Counted from the stretch's first letter, positions 19,750 to 32,120 are shown. The stretch: DNA of 64,000 nt from Bradyrhizobium barranii subsp. apii (GCF_011516635.5 NZ_CP096255.1:1672501-1736500); one strand, 5' to 3'. The notes: a model not told the origin generated them from the letters alone. Made by a program: numbers and translations.

Positions 19750-20274
19750 CTAAGGGGGAGTAGACCCTGCGGCCTCGATAGCAACTGCCACTGACTGCAC
19801 GATCGCGGCAAAGCGCACGGCGGTCTGGATGGCTTCGGAACTTACGCCAGCGGCCCGCAGCGTCTTCTCGTGGGCGTCAATACAGGCACCGCAGCCGTTT
19901 ATAGCTGAGACCGCCAACGACCAGAGCTCGAAGTCGGACTTGTCCGCTCCGGGATTGCCGATCACGTTCATGCGCAGCCGTGGTTGCATGGTGTTGGAGA
20001 CAAGGTGAACGAAGCGGTAGTAAACGTTGTTCATTGCCATCACAGAAGCGGCGGATTTCACGGCGGCGATTGCCTCAGGCGTCATCACGGCGGCCGCAGC
20101 CGATTCCATCGCGGCAATAAGGGCCGCATTGCGGGTGGCAATCGCGGTCGCGAGCATCAAGCCATATTGTCGCTGCGGCGAGAGCGTCTCATCGGCCACC
20201 AAGGACGTCAGATTGAGCCTGACGTCCTTGGCACAATCGGGAATCTTCTCGTGCAATTGCTCGATCGACGACAT
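19750..20274 (-). CDS. ahpD: AhpD-like alkylhydroperoxidase (carboxymuconolactone decarboxylase family)
   Basis: A 174-residue AhpD that re-reduces AhpC and has weak peroxidase activity. The catalytic CxxC with its following histidine is visible as [19 protein letters not shown] near residue 130. The gene follows ahpC after 6 bp, so the two are co-transcribed. Under the sigma-54-like promoter at 20882 the pair would protect nitrogen-fixing cells from peroxide. Confidence 0.92.
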   Translation of the reverse strand: MSSIEQLHEKIPDCAKDVRLNLTSLVADETLSPQRQYGLMLATAIATRNAALIAAMESAAAAVMTPEAIAAVKSAASVMAMNNVYYRFVHLVSNTMQPRLRMNVIGNPGADKSDFELWSLAVSAINGCGACIDAHEKTLRAAGVSSEAIQTAVRFAAIVQSVAVAIEAAGSTPP

Positions 20275-20280
20275 GGGGCC

Positions 20281-20835
20281 TCATGCAACCTTCAGGGTTT
20301 TGCCGCCGACTTCGCGGTTGCAGGGACAGAGCTCGTCGGTTTGCAGCGCGTCCAGAACGCGGAGTGTGTCCTTGGGGCTGCGCCCGACATTGAGATTAGT
20401 CGCATAGACGTGTTGGATTGTGTTGTCGGGGTCAACGATAAAGGTGTAGCGATAGGCGACACCCTCGGGTGAACGCACGCCAAGGCCATCGACCAGGGCC
20501 CCCTTTGTGTCGGCAAACTGCCAGATCGGTAGGTTGTGAAGGTCGACATGTGAGCGTCGCCAGGCGAGCTTGCAGAACTCGTTGTCGGTTGAACCGCCCA
20601 GTACGATCGCATCGCGGTTGGCGAATTCCTTGGACAGCCGGCCAAACTCGGCGATTTCGGTTGGGCAGACGAACGTAAAGTCCTTGGGATAAAAGAAGAT
20701 GATCTTCCACTTTTCTGGAAAGCTTGTTTCTGTCAGCGTCTCGAACGCACTCTGTCCTTCTTCTTCTTGCGCTTGAAAGCCGGGCTTCACGCCTGTGACT
20801 TCGAACGGCGGCAACTGGTTTCCAATTCCAAGCAT
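20281..20835 (-). CDS. ahpC: Peroxiredoxin AhpC
   Basis: A 184-residue 2-Cys peroxiredoxin. The peroxidatic cysteine is in DFTFVCPTEIAEFG near residue 57 and the C-terminal LCPCNREVGG carries the resolving cysteines. The layout resembles the AhpC proteins that work with AhpD rather than AhpF, consistent with the ahpD gene 6 bp downstream. The start ATG 20835 follows a GTGAGGACAGC leader. A strong -24/-12 element lies about 50 bp upstream. Confidence 0.93.
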   Translation of the reverse strand: MLGIGNQLPPFEVTGVKPGFQAQEEEGQSAFETLTETSFPEKWKIIFFYPKDFTFVCPTEIAEFGRLSKEFANRDAIVLGGSTDNEFCKLAWRRSHVDLHNLPIWQFADTKGALVDGLGVRSPEGVAYRYTFIVDPDNTIQHVYATNLNVGRSPKDTLRVLDALQTDELCPCNREVGGKTLKVA

Positions 20836-20881
20836 GCTGTCCTCACGAGTTTGTTTTATGGTGATCGTGCCTCACCGGTGA

Positions 20882-20897
20882 AGCAAGCTATATGCCA
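20882..20897 (-). promoter_or_regulatory. Sigma-54 promoter of ahpC-ahpD
   Basis: On the minus strand TGGCATATAGCTTGCT fits -24/-12 perfectly (GG-N10-GC) and lies about 50 bp upstream of the ahpC start. I found no exact NifA site in the next 150 bp, so the activator is not certain. Confidence 0.75.
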
Positions 20898-21439
20898 TCC
20901 GTTCTCAAGACCCGATTGCTGAGACGACGCCAACTAGTGACGTGGCTGCGTGCATTTGATCCATGTTTCGATTGAATCTCACACTCGCTTTCAATCATGC
21001 TTTGCGGATGCGCGATGTTCGCGTTGGAGTATCGGTTAGGGCCATGCTATGTGGCGATTGGGTTGCCGCGGTTCCGAAGATCCGCAGCCAGTGCACGGTC
21101 CGGGTTCGAGGACTGCAGCAAAGACGGCAATCGGACCTGAATCGACGATCCGTCTTCGATCGACAGGCACTGCAAAACCGACTGAGGGGGTGATGCTAGC
21201 GTCGACCGGGTAAAGCACGCGCGCAGCTTGTCGAAGTGCGGCTTCTTGCCGATCAGGGTCCGCAATCAGCACGTTCACAGAGCATCACGGTGGCTCACAA
21301 TGTTGGGCGGACGCCGGAGCTAAGCTTGCTTTCGTTGTCGGCGAAGTAGCCCGACGGGTAATTTCGGGGTCAACATATCCGAACTACACACATACGTCAT
21401 CAAGCTGTCCGGTATCATAGCGCCCAAATGGCCGCAGCC
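20898..21439. other. Intergenic, no gene supported
   Basis: About 540 bp between the ahpC promoter and the decayed DUF2478 gene. Short overlapping frames only. Confidence 0.4.
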
Positions 21440-21983
21440 GCGACTAACGCCCGGGCGGCGCGCTGGCGGGATGGAGATATCGCGCCACCATTCCTCGACA
21501 CTAGTAGCAACCTACCAATGTCCCCAGTGAAAGTTTGCCAATCAGCAAGACATGCTCTTGGAACGGCCGTCAAGTGTGGCACACCGCGGGTGATGGCCTC
21601 TGTGAATTTGGCGCGCTGGCCGTGGCCAACGGCTTCTTGTCTGGCAAAATGTGCTGATCACAAGGAGATCGACCTTGTCGCAAAGCGCCCGGGAAGCGAC
21701 AGCTGCGGCTTCGGCAAGTCCAGTCGTATTGAGATTACCGGACGTAGCTCCGCTGCCGAGTGACTGATAAATCGAGATCTCTTGCCCCGTCGCAACGTCC
21801 ACTGCAAGCATAGGTGCGTACCGTTTGTTGCCAGAAGCGACGCTGGACGATGCCGTCGACGCGTACGGCTTGCCGCGCAAGATCCTGAACGAAATCGGCG
21901 AGCAACCTATCGACGTCGTCTTTCGGCCGGTAGAAAATCGCAGCCACAGCATTCGGATCGATTTCTTCAAGGTTGCCGATCAT
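21440..21983 (-). pseudogene. DUF2478-family protein next to modC, multiply frameshifted
   Basis: Pieces in several frames rebuild a DUF2478 protein: NAVAAIFYRPKDDVDRLLAD and FVQDLARQAVRVDGIVQRRF, then in a second frame LAVDVATGQEISIYQSLGSG and GLAEAAAVASRALCDKVDLL, then in a third ARQEAVGHGQRAKFTEAITR, GVPHLTAVPRACLADWQTFT, and finally VEEWWRDISIPP. At least three frameshifts make it non-functional. DUF2478 genes are often linked to molybdenum transport, as here: it starts inside the 3' end of modC (ATG 21983, modC stop 21967). Confidence 0.75.
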
Positions 21984-23163
21984 GGCCGTGGTCCGATTTC
22001 TGTTTGTTTCTCGCGTCGACACTTACGTGTCGAGCTTCTCCTGCCGGTGTGGAAGGCGTTACGAGCAACCGCTCGGGGAGCACGGCCGGCAAGGCTCGTG
22101 CGACCTCGGCGAATACGCCCGTTCCATTGCTAAGGCCTAGTTCATCAAAGGAGCGGCGTGTGATGCGGGCCAAAAGTGGCGCGCCCGAACGGCCAGTTTC
22201 GAGAGCCAGAACCAACGTGACCTCAGCTTCGTCGAACGGCAGAGAGGCCTTGATGCGTGCCGGAAAGATATTGAGCATGGAACTTGCGCGCGGGGCCTCG
22301 CGCGCGATGCTGACGTCGCTGGCTGCGATGCGCAGCCGGAGCTGCGCGCCTGGTCTCAAGGGCGGTCCAGGTATCAACAGACGCGCACCTTGGAGGCGGA
22401 GGATGATCAGCCCGTAGCGCCCGTCATAGCCGCCGACTACGGTGTCGATGCAGACCGCCGCTTCGCCGCGCACGGCAAGCGCTGGATTGCTCTGTATGGC
22501 ATGCAGGGGACCGACCGCAGTCACAACGCCATTTTTCATCATGATGAGATGATCAGCAAAGCGCTCGATGTCAGCCATGTCATGGCTGATATAGATCATC
22601 GGCAACGTGAGCTGTTCACGTATGCGCTCGAGAAATGGCATAATCTCGCGCTTGGCGGGGCGGTCGAGCAAAATGAGCGGGTCATCCAGCAAAAGTAGCC
22701 GGGGTTGGGCCAACAGCGCGCTGCCAAGGGCAAGCCGCTGTCGCTCGGCGCCCGAAAGGTGTGATGGCGAACTGTCAAGCAGTGACGCCAAGTCGAGCAA
22801 TTCGACAACACCATCAAAGTCGATCAGTGCTGGCTTGGATTGTTTCGCGTTATACAAAAGGGTACGCTTGACGGATAAATGGGAAAAAAGGACCGGTCGG
22901 TGGAATACATACGTGACGGGACGCAGATGGGGCGGCCGAAACGTGGTCTCGTCCTGCCAAATCTCGCCATCGATCGCGCAGAATCCGCTCGGTAGGCGCT
23001 GAAAGCCGGCGATGCAGCGCGCGAGCGTGGTCTTGCCGCACCCAGGGGGACCGAAAACTGCCGTGACACCTTTAGCTGGTACGCTGAATTGTGCATCTAG
23101 GGGGACTCTTGCGAGAGAGCCGTTGAAGGCGATTTCGATATGGCCAGGTTTTGCGTATCTCAC
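21967..23163 (-). CDS. modC: Molybdate ABC transporter ATPase ModC-like, altered catalytic motifs
   Basis: A 398-residue ABC ATPase of ModC type with a C-terminal Mop/TOBE-like region. Walker A is GPPGCGKTT (38-46), the signature is LSGAERQRLA (136-145) and Walker B is LLLLDDPLILLD (156-167). Two key positions differ from the norm: His88 stands where the Q-loop glutamine belongs (YVFHRP) and Asp161 replaces the catalytic glutamate. The start is GTG (23161-23163), overlapping the stop of the modB remnant (GTGA). With modA missing, modB only a remnant and the downstream gene frameshifted, this transporter is probably defunct. Confidence 0.8.
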   Translation of the reverse strand: MRYAKPGHIEIAFNGSLARVPLDAQFSVPAKGVTAVFGPPGCGKTTLARCIAGFQRLPSGFCAIDGEIWQDETTFRPPHLRPVTYVFHRPVLFSHLSVKRTLLYNAKQSKPALIDFDGVVELLDLASLLDSSPSHLSGAERQRLALGSALLAQPRLLLLDDPLILLDRPAKREIMPFLERIREQLTLPMIYISHDMADIERFADHLIMMKNGVVTAVGPLHAIQSNPALAVRGEAAVCIDTVVGGYDGRYGLIILRLQGARLLIPGPPLRPGAQLRLRIAASDVSIAREAPRASSMLNIFPARIKASLPFDEAEVTLVLALETGRSGAPLLARITRRSFDELGLSNGTGVFAEVARALPAVLPERLLVTPSTPAGEARHVSVDARNKQKSDHGHDRQP

Positions 23164-23342
23164 TTGCCTGCACCTCTGCTGTAGCGATCAATCACGGTCG
23201 CGGGCGGAATGGCCGCAAGGGAGATGATCACCATGCCGCCGACAATCCAGTCTGTTTGGTTCCAGCGCGGGGTCTCCGCCCCCGGGGAGGCCACTAGGTG
23301 GTCGCTGGATTGCAGATTGACGGTGTTACGACAGCCGGCATC
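23160..23342 (-). pseudogene. C-terminal remnant of a membrane protein, probably ModB
   Basis: An open stretch without start codon, ending WIVGGMVIISLAAIPPATVI then DRYSRGAGK and TGA. It has one hydrophobic segment, and its stop overlaps the modC GTG start as in a tightly packed ABC transporter operon. Position suggests the permease ModB; the sequence is too short to prove it. Confidence 0.45.
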
Positions 23343-23532
23343 TTATGCGTCTCCGCGCCATCGAACATCGCGGCAATCGAACGCTCCCGCGCGCGTTTGC
23401 CGATGACACAGGTAAGGTGGGGTTCCAGTGTCGCGCAATTCGTAGCCGGGTTGGCCGCACGGAGATTATCCAATCGTTGAAATGGCATGGCTTCCGTCGT
23501 TTCGCTGTGGAGGCGTGGGCTATCGCGCCAGT

Positions 23533-23685
23533 TCAATACGGCCTCGCGGCTGGCAATCCAATGGCGCCACAGTGTTGATAGCCGAAATTAAAATGTGCGC
23601 CGGCGCCGATATTGATGGCTTCCGCTTTTTGCGGAGCAAGCAGCATCAAACTCAGATCGACCAGGATCAATCGGATAAGCCTCAT
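23533..23685 (-). CDS. 50-residue secreted peptide with its own sigma-54-like promoter
   Basis: The peptide starts MRLIRLILVDLSLMLLAPQK and has a clear Sec signal (two arginines, hydrophobic core, predicted cleavage after AEA). The mature part of about 26 residues begins INIGAGAHFNFGYQHCGAIG and is rich in Gly, His and aromatics with one Cys. The ATG at 23685 is preceded by a modest GGAG. A near-consensus -24/-12 element lies 64-80 bp upstream, so the gene is a candidate member of the nif regulon. I recognise no family; it could also be the truncated start of a longer exported protein. Confidence 0.55.
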   Translation of the reverse strand: MRLIRLILVDLSLMLLAPQKAEAINIGAGAHFNFGYQHCGAIGLPAARPY

Positions 23686-23748
23686 TGGGACTCCGAGGGT
23701 GGTTCGCCGCGAGGAGCTTTCGACGCGGCAGCCCCTTGCTCCTTGCCC

Positions 23749-23765
23749 AGCAATCCGCGTGCCGT
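23749..23765 (-). promoter_or_regulatory. Sigma-54 promoter of the small secreted peptide
   Basis: On the minus strand CGGCACGCGGATTGCT matches TGGCACG-N4-TTGCT except for the first base, with 10 bp between GG and GC. A one-mismatch NifA site (CGT-N10-ACA) is at 23869-23884, about 105 bp upstream. Confidence 0.65.
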
Positions 23766-24215
23766 TCAAAAATAGGGTGCGCGGCCTGCTCGGCTCATCG
23801 TGAACTCGCATAGGTCGGAGCACAGTGTGTGGAATGGCCGCATTGTATCGTTGGGTTTCAGACGTTCGCGTCGCCAACCGGACATGCAGGGTAGACGAAA
23901 TCAAAAGCTGAAGATGCTGCGGGCTTGCGTCGAGAAGTGGGCTGGTGACCGCACGGTCGTGACGATCGCTCTTGATGCAAAAGCTTAGATTATCCAATTT
24001 GTCGTCCGATCCGGTTAGCGATCTATGATGATGGATATCCCCGGTTGCCTCCACAGCTGATCGGGTAAGTTCTCATCGGGTTGATCTATCGCGATCCTAC
24101 GGTCAGCGTAGTCCGCGCTTCCCGAAATCCTAAGGCGACTTGTTTGAGTGATTTGGCAACGGGCGCGACAAATACCTCCCATTCGCAATGACATTCCGGA
24201 CATTGGTCGCTACAG
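23766..24215. other. Intergenic, no gene seen
   Basis: About 450 bp before the IS256 duplication. Apart from the weak NifA-like site at 23869 nothing is recognised. Confidence 0.4.
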
Positions 24216-24223
24216 CTGGCCGA

Positions 24224-25652
24224 GGGGATGTCCCGATCGCTGTTGAACTACGTCGGGTCGACGTTGCCGGAATGAATATTACGCAGCCCTCGTGACGTGG
24301 GCAACGGACTTGATTGTCATGCGATCGTGGTGAGCTTGAAGGGCCGCACGCAGAACCGACAATTGCTTATGCGCCTTCAATCGTCGGAAGCCCTTGTTGG
24401 CCTCGATCATACCGGCCGCGACCCATCGCAAGGCCATACCGGCATCCCGCCAGCGTTTAACGTTGCGCGTGACGCGGCGAATGGTGCCCATCATGTTCTC
24501 GGCGATATTGGTACAGGCGAGCGATCGGCGAAGCTCCTTCGGCAACTTCAACCGGACGACAGTCAGGATTTCGTCGAGGCCTTCGAGGATACTGGCCGCA
24601 ACGCCGGGCCATTGCTGGTCGAGTCGACGCGCGAGATTGCGGATCAATTTTTCAGCCTTGTCGGCGTCATCGAGCTCCCAGGCCTGGCGCAGCACCCGGC
24701 GGGTGGCCGCATGATGCTCTTTCGGCAGGCGTTCCATGATGTTGCGCGCCTTGTGGATCTGGCAGCGCTGGATCGCAGCGGCCGAACCGAAGGTGCGGCG
24801 GATCGCCTTCGACAACGCCTTCGCGCCGTCGGCGATGAACAGTCTTGGCACCGTCGGGTCGAGCCCGCGCGAGACCAGGTTGTCCAGCAGGGCCTGAACC
24901 GTTGCTGCATTCTCGGTCGCCCCTTCCACCAGCGCCAGCGGATGCTTGTTGCCTTCGCCGTCAACCCCGATCGCGGCCACCAGCACGAGATCGTCGTCGA
25001 GATGCAGCCCGTCGATTTGGACCACCAGAAGGTCGAGCGCGGACAGATCGGCAGCCATGAAGTCGGCCAGCCGCGCCGCCGACAGAGCCACGAACCTCCG
25101 CGAGGCCGCCGACTTCGAAATCCCCGATCCGGGCGGTGCCGGCACGTCACCCTCGGGCAGCCGGACGGCGCGGCCGAACCGGCGCGTCGACACATTGATC
25201 AGCATCAGGTTCATCGCCCAGCGACCGAGCCAGTCCTCCTGCGCCGCCGTTTCCCAGCTCGGGATCGTGACCTCGCGGCCGTCCATGCCCCGGACCCGCG
25301 GGCGATCGACCTCGATCTTGCCGCCGTGGAAACCGATCCGCCCCCGCGTTCGGCCCCAACGGTGCGCCCGCCGCGCCGCATCACGACCGTGGCGCGGCCC
25401 GCAGGCCGCTGTCACATCCGCCTCCATCATCGTGCCGAGCGCCTCGATTCCTGCCGCAAGGCAGAACCGATCGAAGCTCGCTCGCACTTCCGCAAATGAT
25501 TTCTCCACAGCCCCGGTCGCCGGCCAACCAGCCGGTGTGATATCTCTCGTCATGGCGTTGCTCTCCTTTGTGGAATCAGCACCCCGAGCCTACCGGCTCA
25601 AGGTGGGCAACGCCGACCTCTTCAGAAATTCAACAGAACCCGGGACATCCCC
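24224..25652 (-). mobile_element. IS256-family element, copy B (1429 bp)
   Basis: Same length, termini and orientation as the copy at 9156-10584, but with its own 8-bp duplication ctggccga (24216-24223 and 25653-25660). The different duplications show two separate transpositions. Confidence 0.96.
24279..25553 (-). CDS. IS256 family transposase (copy B)
   Basis: 424 residues, identical to the protein at 9211-10485 and with the same three DDE-core segments. Intact and probably active. Confidence 0.95.
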   Translation of the reverse strand: MTRDITPAGWPATGAVEKSFAEVRASFDRFCLAAGIEALGTMMEADVTAACGPRHGRDAARRAHRWGRTRGRIGFHGGKIEVDRPRVRGMDGREVTIPSWETAAQEDWLGRWAMNLMLINVSTRRFGRAVRLPEGDVPAPPGSGISKSAASRRFVALSAARLADFMAADLSALDLLVVQIDGLHLDDDLVLVAAIGVDGEGNKHPLALVEGATENAATVQALLDNLVSRGLDPTVPRLFIADGAKALSKAIRRTFGSAAAIQRCQIHKARNIMERLPKEHHAATRRVLRQAWELDDADKAEKLIRNLARRLDQQWPGVAASILEGLDEILTVVRLKLPKELRRSLACTNIAENMMGTIRRVTRNVKRWRDAGMALRWVAAGMIEANKGFRRLKAHKQLSVLRAALQAHHDRMTIKSVAHVTRAA

Positions 25653-25852
25653 CTGGCCGACACTGCATGCGTTTTGTGCTCCTCAGACTGGCGCCTTGTT
25701 TCAACAATGACCGATCTTGTCGGGTGACGATATCGTAGTCAAAAGAACGCGGAGGTACACTACTCGTTGGCATAGAGTCTGCACGCGATAAGTGGCGTGG
25801 AGGGAACACCGTAACGTCGGTGCTGCAGCAATCACAGGCGGATCGCGTGTTG

Positions 25853-27275
25853 GAGCTATCGCCAAATTTTGGTGACGGCGCGGTCGGTCAGGCGGCGGCG
25901 GTTATGGGCTGACGGTCAGTCGGTTTGGCGATGACCTCGATCCCGTCGTTGAATGTCACACCGAGAACGAGTTTTGGCAACTGGTTGTGGCCATCGAGAC
26001 GACGCCGGCTTTCCTGCGCGGCCTCAAGCAGTTTGAAGACCATCGCGAGCGCCGTTCTGTTGGACAGGCAGCCCTTTGATCGGATCGTGCGGTGGCGCAC
26101 GGTAGCGAAGGTGCTTTCAATGGGATTGGTGCTCCGCAGGTGTTTCCAGTGTTCGGCCGGGAAGTCGTAGAACGCCAGTAGCGTGTCCCGATCCTTGCTC
26201 AGGCAGTCGGCCGCCTTCTCGTATTTGGGCGTATAGCTCTCGATGAAGGCGTCGAACGCCAGCTCGGCGGCGGCCTTGGTTTCGGCCATCCAGCTCTCCT
26301 GCAACGCGCGTTTGGCTTTAGGCTGCTGGCTCTTCGGCAAGTTGGCGATCACGTTGGCGGTCTTGTGTACCCAGCAGCGCTGCTCGCGCGTTTTCGGCCA
26401 GACCTCGCCGGCGGCCTTCCAGAACCCGAGCGCGCCGTCGGCGGTCGGCGATGGTGAGCCGCGGCGGCACGCCGAGCCCGCGCCGCTTCAGGTCGAGCAG
26501 CAGATCGCGCCAGTCCTGCGCGCTCTCGCGGGCGCCATCGGTGAAGCCGACCAGTTCCTTGCGGCCTTCCGGCGTCGCGCCGATCAGCACCAGGATGCAC
26601 TGCTTTTCGTCTTCGAGGCGTGCTTGGAGATGGATGCCATCGGCCCAGATGTAGACGTAGCGCTTCGCCGACAGATCGCGCCTCTGCCACGCGGTGTGTT
26701 CGTCAAGCCAACCGTCCTTCAGACGGCCGATGGCGGATGCCGACAACCCGGCAGCATCCTTGCCGAGCAGCGCCGCCAGAGCCTCGGAGAAGTCGCCGGT
26801 GGAGATACCCTTCAGGTAAAGGATCGGCAGCAGCGTCTCGATCGATTTCGAGCGGCGCATGTAGGGCGGCAGGATCGACGGAGAGAACCGGATGCGGTCG
26901 GGATCGGTAGCCTCCGCCTCGCGATCGCGTACACGCGGCTGGCGGACGCCGACCGGACCGATACCGGTCATCACCTCGCGTTCCGGCAGGTGACCGTGGC
27001 GCACGAGCGCTGGTGGCCGTCCGCAGTCCTCAAATCGGCATGCTTGCCGAGAAAGTCCGCGACCTCGGCCTCGACCGCCTGGGCCAACAGAGCACGCGCC
27101 CCATTGCGCAAGATTTCGGTGAGTTGATCGTCGACGTTTCCTGGCTGAATCAACTTGATGATGTTATCTTTGGACACGGCATATCGCTCCTTCGGTGGAG
27201 AAGTGGAGGCGTCAAGCACCCCCACGATATGCCGCCTTCCCGATTCCCGCCGTCACCAACTTTCAGCGATAGCTC
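25853..27275 (-). mobile_element. Second type of IS256-family element, inactive
   Basis: Long imperfect inverted termini GAGCTATCGCC...TTTTGGTGACGGCG (left) and, inverted, GAGCTATCGCT...AGTTGGTGACGGCG (right). No matching target duplication flanks it, and the transposase gene is frameshifted twice, so it is an old, dead copy unrelated to the 1429-bp elements. Confidence 0.8.
25888..27225 (-). pseudogene. IS256 family transposase, two frameshifts
   Basis: Three frames reconstruct one transposase: N-terminal MGVLDAS...NIIKLIQPGNVDDQLTEILR, a middle part with RYVYIWADGIHLQARLEDEK (first catalytic Asp) and LTIAD, and a C-terminal part with HLRSTNPIESTFATVRHRTI (the final acidic region). The first shift is near 27005 (QRS versus LVRHGHLPERE). 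The second, near 26445, is caused by a tandem duplication of 7 bp (GCCGACC GCCGACG), which splits the conserved IADGALGFW motif. Confidence 0.85.
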
Positions 27276-27506
27276 TGTTCGTGCGGCGATATGCGATGTG
27301 GTGGATTGTTTGAGGCGCTTGCAGCTCTGGCGAGCCGCCAATGTCCATCAGAACGCCGAACGGTTCTGTTCTTACCAAAGGCTAGTGCAGGCGTCACTAA
27401 AGAATCAAGGGCACGACAAAGGACAGCTGTGTCCACCGGAAATAGCATATCAATCGGGAAGTCACTCAGATTGACTTCAGCCTACAATTAGGAGCGGTGA
27501 ATAAGA

Positions 27507-29836
<2,330 letters not shown>

Positions 29837-30466
29837 AGACCTATCGCGAGTCCGTCTAACAGCGCTATACCCGGCAATACCTGCTTCAATCCGGATCGGC
29901 GCGCGGCACCTTTCTGACACCGACGATCGAGGACGGATTGACGAGGGCCGCATCAGTTGCGCTCCCCAATCAGGAGCGCGAAGGCCGCTCGCGCGACGGC
30001 GAGCATCGCGAAGCTGCGCGACATCGTGCTTGGTCCTCGCGACAAATAACAGTCGAAAGGAACTGACGGGCGAGCTGTTCGCGACCCGGATCGTGTGCAC
30101 CATAATCGGAGCAAAATCCGTCTTGTCGGCCTTGTATCAAACTGCAAGTTCGGTCACGATCAGCGATCGATGACGTTTCACCCATCGTCGGAACGATCGC
30201 CTGAAGCGCTTTGACGATCTGGTCACTCGCGCTTGCCAGGTCAGGCGAGGGGGGCTGATGGAAGGAGAGATATAAGAGCTCACGGCACGCTCGGGCAATG
30301 TTTGCTTCTATGGCAAAGCCGATGGCACCCGCAGGAACTCGGAGCCGGATTGCTTTTTGCTGTCCAGAGTGTGAGCGAGCTCCAGCTTGAGACCGTGCCT
30401 TTTCACTTCGCCGCAGCGAACCGCATTCCTGCGCGACAAACGCCTGGTTCTGCTGCGGTGATGGCT
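29837..30466. other. About 630 bp without a recognisable gene
   Basis: Several short frames on both strands overlap each other; none has a start context or motif that I can support. Confidence 0.45.
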
Positions 30467-31537
30467 CTATTTGTGCACGGAGGGCTTAGGCGTTGTGTCG
30501 GTACGCGTGGGCAATATCGGATAATCGATCTTAGGCAGCTGCCCGGTGAGTGAATTCAGAAATGCCACGATGTCATCTTTTTCTGTATCGCTAAGCTTCG
30601 CGCCGAGTTGACTCTCACTCATTACGCCAACCGCTTCTTTGAGGCTCCAAACCTGGCCGGAATGAAAGTAGGGGGGCCGTAATGCGACGTTGCGCAACGG
30701 CGCAGAGCGGAAAACATACTCGTCGCTGGGCATCTTGGTGACGGCGAAACGGCCCTTGTCGTTTCTCGGCAGTAGGCTTGCGGCGGGCCGCTCCACCGCA
30801 CCGAAAGCGAAGTAATCCTGCCCACCGACGTTGATACCATTGTGGCAAGACGAGCATCCCTTTTCGATAAACAGCTTTAATCCCGCTTTCTGCCGATCGC
30901 TAAGGGCATACGCATCACCCTCGAGGTACTGATCAAAAGGGGCGGCGGGCGTGATCAAGGTGGCCTCGAAAGCCTCGATGGCCTTGGCGAAATTTTCAAA
31001 GGTAACCGGCGTTGCATCGCTGGGGAACGCCTTGCTGAACATAACGATATACTCGGCCATTGAATTCAATGTGTCGACCACGTGAACGGGCGTCGCATTC
31101 ATTTCGACGCTAGCCTGGACGGGACCTTCGGCCTGCGCTTTGAGGTCTGCCGCTCGACCATCCCAGAACTGCGCCACATTGAAGACGGCGTTGTAGACTG
31201 TTGGTGCGCGACGTGAACCCAGCTGCCAGCGATGCCCAACCGATGTCGGGCCAGCATCCACTCCGCCGGTTCCAAGGTTATGACATGTATTGCAGCTAAT
31301 GACCTCGCTCGCAGATAACCTCGGATCGAAGAACAGAGTCTTGCCGAGTGTGACCTTTTCGTGGGTGATGGGGTTGTCCTTGACCGCGGGAACGATTGAG
31401 GGGATCGGCCTGAAAATCCGCCTCGCGGCGCTCATCAAATCATTATCGGCGCCTGCCGCCGACGAAGCCAGGACCCCCGCGGCCAAGACATATAGCGTGC
31501 CCACCATGTAAAGCTCGCGTACCGCTGATTTCCTCAT
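30467..31537 (-). CDS. Di-haem cytochrome c peroxidase
   Basis: A periplasmic di-haem peroxidase of the CcpA/MauG superfamily, which reduces hydrogen peroxide with electrons from cytochrome c. Two CxxCH haem motifs are present, CNTCH in SCNTCHNLGTGGVDAGP and CSSCH in GCSSCHNGINVGGQDYF. The distal PTVYNAVFNVAQFWDGRAAD segment and PLRNVALRPPYFHSGQVWSL are typical of the family. An N-terminal signal peptide (VGTLYVLAAGVLASSAAGAD) sends it to the periplasm. I prefer ATG 31537 (MRKSAV) over 31579 because the signal starts there and GTGAGG precedes it. Together with ahpCD it points to peroxide defence in the island. Confidence 0.92.
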   Translation of the reverse strand: MRKSAVRELYMVGTLYVLAAGVLASSAAGADNDLMSAARRIFRPIPSIVPAVKDNPITHEKVTLGKTLFFDPRLSASEVISCNTCHNLGTGGVDAGPTSVGHRWQLGSRRAPTVYNAVFNVAQFWDGRAADLKAQAEGPVQASVEMNATPVHVVDTLNSMAEYIVMFSKAFPSDATPVTFENFAKAIEAFEATLITPAAPFDQYLEGDAYALSDRQKAGLKLFIEKGCSSCHNGINVGGQDYFAFGAVERPAASLLPRNDKGRFAVTKMPSDEYVFRSAPLRNVALRPPYFHSGQVWSLKEAVGVMSESQLGAKLSDTEKDDIVAFLNSLTGQLPKIDYPILPTRTDTTPKPSVHK

Positions 31538-32120
31538 ACTAAGCCTCACTCTCGTCGTCTTTGCCGGTATTTCGAACATCGGGGTGGGGCATGCGTGCCT
31601 GCTCGTCTCGCCCGGCTCGTGTTGCGGCTAGACTGCATACCAGGACTCATCCGCCGTCGTCGGAGTAGCAACCGCCGTGCCAGGGGAGCTTAAGGTCTAA
31701 GCCGCTGATCGGTCCAAGCAATTGCAGACTAGCAATAGCAGAAGGCCGAATCGGGCGCCCGTCACAGACCAACAACGACTAGCCCCGACCAAAGGAGTTC
31801 TGGTCTACGCTTCGAACCTGTGTGCTCAGGTCGTGCGCTGTCGGTCCGGCGTTCTTCGACCGTGCAGGTTTCAAGACATTGGTCAGACGCCGAACAAAAC
31901 GAGCAGCTTTGACGCAATCGGGCGATCGATTCGATGGATCCGCTGTGCCCTTGCGACGCCTTCAATAATACGCTGCGCTATCAACGGTGGGCCGCGATCA
32001 TCGGCCGACATCAATGGCGTTTTCGTGCGCGCTGCCGCGTGGAGTGCGCATTACTCGCTCACGTCAAGCTATAAATATTCCAGCCAAGAACGTTGTGACA
32101 GTGGCTTCGACGATCAAAGT

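Noticed and set aside
20936..21050. An exact NifA site upstream of the ahpC promoter
   Set aside because: Every TGT in the expected range was checked and none has ACA after 10 bases.
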